From GWC2-45-44 sp041661665 (GTDB lineage: Bacteria > Planctomycetota > Phycisphaerae > Sedimentisphaerales > UBA12454): a stretch of DNA of 39,926 nucleotides. The DNA lies in the NCBI GenBank assembly GCA_041661665.1, contig JBAZTW010000022.1, forward strand, positions 1-39,926, read 5' to 3'. Made by a program: the position numbers and the translations under genes. The notes beneath the pieces are model-generated. The model saw only the letters and a list, made by a program, of their open reading frames with translations, was not told where the DNA came from and made no database searches. Below, in pieces: positions 39,364 to 39,926 of this stretch. Position 1 is the stretch's first letter; each line of letters starts with the position of its first letter.

Positions 39364-39926
39364 TTACAGGCACATCTTCAAAATTTTCTCAACTGCCGCT
39401 GCGTCAATATTATGATTTTCGCCAAGCACCAGGCCTGTTTGTTTGAAGCGGCCAATAACTTTAATTATATCTTTTTTCGTGATATCGTAATTGCTTAATT
39501 TCGTGGGCATACCGACTGAATGGAAAAATTTTACAGTCCGCTCAATACCCGCAGCGGCCTTTTGTTTTTTACTCCCCTTTTTTATGCCCCAGACATTTTC
39601 CGCCATCATCGCTAATTTATCAGCTTTATCGGCCATTTCATACTTCCACACCGCAGGCAGAACAACCGCGATGGATTCTGCATGGGCAAGACCAAAAAAC
39701 GCCGTCAGCACATGGCCGATTCCGTGTGTTGACCAGTCGCCCACAGTTCCGCAGGCGGTAAGGCCGTTCAGAGCCTGCGTTGCGCACCACATAAATGTCG
39801 CGCGAATGTCATAATCTTTTTTGCCGCTCATCACGGCAGGGGCTATCTGGACTAAAGTTTTGAAAATACCTTCAGCGTGTCTGTCCTGCAAAAGAGCGTT
39901 GGTATTTTTTGTCGCATACTGCTCAC
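39364..39926 (-). CDS. Iron-type alcohol dehydrogenase, C-terminal part (start outside window)
   Basis: The frame is open to the window end, giving ~187 residues: EQYATKNTNALLQDRHAEGIFKTL, then DYDIRATFMWCATQALNG, and the metal-binding block THGIGHVLTAFFGLAHAESIAVVLPAVWKYE with its two histidines. This is the C-terminal helical half of the iron-dependent alcohol dehydrogenase family, closest in pattern to YqhD/butanol dehydrogenases, NAD(P)H-linked reductases of aldehydes. Fermentative aldehyde disposal is the likely role. An internal TTG at 39891 is not the start. The cofactor-binding N-terminal half lies beyond the window. It ends 10 bases before the zinc-ribbon gene. Confidence 0.9.
   Translation of the reverse strand, partial: EQYATKNTNALLQDRHAEGIFKTLVQIAPAVMSGKKDYDIRATFMWCATQALNGLTACGTVGDWSTHGIGHVLTAFFGLAHAESIAVVLPAVWKYEMADKADKLAMMAENVWGIKKGSKKQKAAAGIERTVKFFHSVGMPTKLSNYDITKKDIIKVIGRFKQTGLVLGENHNIDAAAVEKILKMCL

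Overview
The window looks like chromosomal DNA of a planctomycete, most likely the anaerobic Phycisphaerae/Sedimentisphaerales side of the phylum. The reasons are indirect: a PEP-CTERM sorting-signal remnant, a GldA/GldF/GldG/DUF4340-type ABC operon, a UroD-family methyltransferase-like gene, several secreted proteins of unknown function, mreBCD preceded by a coiled-coil protein and a tiny membrane protein, a ferredoxin, a [4Fe-4S] quinolinate synthase and a NIF-type Fe-S system. No transposase, phage gene, rRNA or CRISPR array is visible, but intergenic DNA is crowded with short dispersed repeats, several of which have entered coding frames.

Layout. 1-3.5 kb: tail of an unknown protein, a 550-bp repeat-filled gap, and a large secreted TPR/HEAT-like protein. 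3.7-6.0 kb: 2[4Fe-4S] ferredoxin, tRNA-Glu with terminator, a Fic protein (minus strand) and an HD-domain protein. 6.1-12.0 kb: an ABC-2/Gld-type operon (ATPase, permease, GldG-like, DUF4340-like) with a UroD-family gene between ATPase and permease. 12.0-15.2 kb: accessory patch with a small lipoprotein, PEP-CTERM debris, an orphan nuclease-like gene and two YkgJ-type cysteine-cluster proteins. 15.2-20.2 kb: ilvD (minus), two related secreted proteins and a solitary beta-class DNA methyltransferase. 20.2-26.6 kb: lnt, a HEAT-repeat protein, a coiled-coil membrane protein, a 54-residue membrane protein and mreBCD. 26.7-29.9 kb: ACT-domain protein, xth, a lipoprotein and an (alpha/alpha)6-barrel protein. 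30.0-37.3 kb: an Rrf2/IscR-like regulator with a visible operator, followed by cysK, serine acetyltransferase, nadA, an O-acetylhomoserine sulfhydrylase-type gene, nifU, an S23 four-helix-bundle gene and nifS. 37.3-39.9 kb (minus): frameshifted msrB-msrA lipoprotein, a TerB-like protein, a zinc-ribbon protein and the end of an iron-type alcohol dehydrogenase.

Functional logic. The 30-37 kb block makes sulfur sense: serine acetyltransferase and CysK make cysteine, NifS strips its sulfur, NifU builds clusters, NadA consumes one, and the Rrf2 protein (cysteines spaced like IscR) probably senses cluster status. mreB/C/D form a cell-shape module, but mreB carries an in-frame TGA at codon 33.

Best candidate for something undescribed: a family of hairpins with (AAGGAAGT)-like arms and a conserved loop occurs three times as compact ~100-bp units (26.6, 27.05 and 34.6 kb). 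A fourth copy at 35.58-36.12 kb is split open, and an S23 four-helix-bundle gene occupies its loop between nifU and nifS. This resembles the ORF-bearing intervening sequences of some 23S rRNA genes, but here it lies in a protein operon. Other items of note are the mreB TGA, a diverged ~270-nt inverted repeat bracketing 0.6-12.3 kb, GTAG-headed REP palindromes, and a 145-bp terminal-inverted-repeat element read in frame inside a gene.
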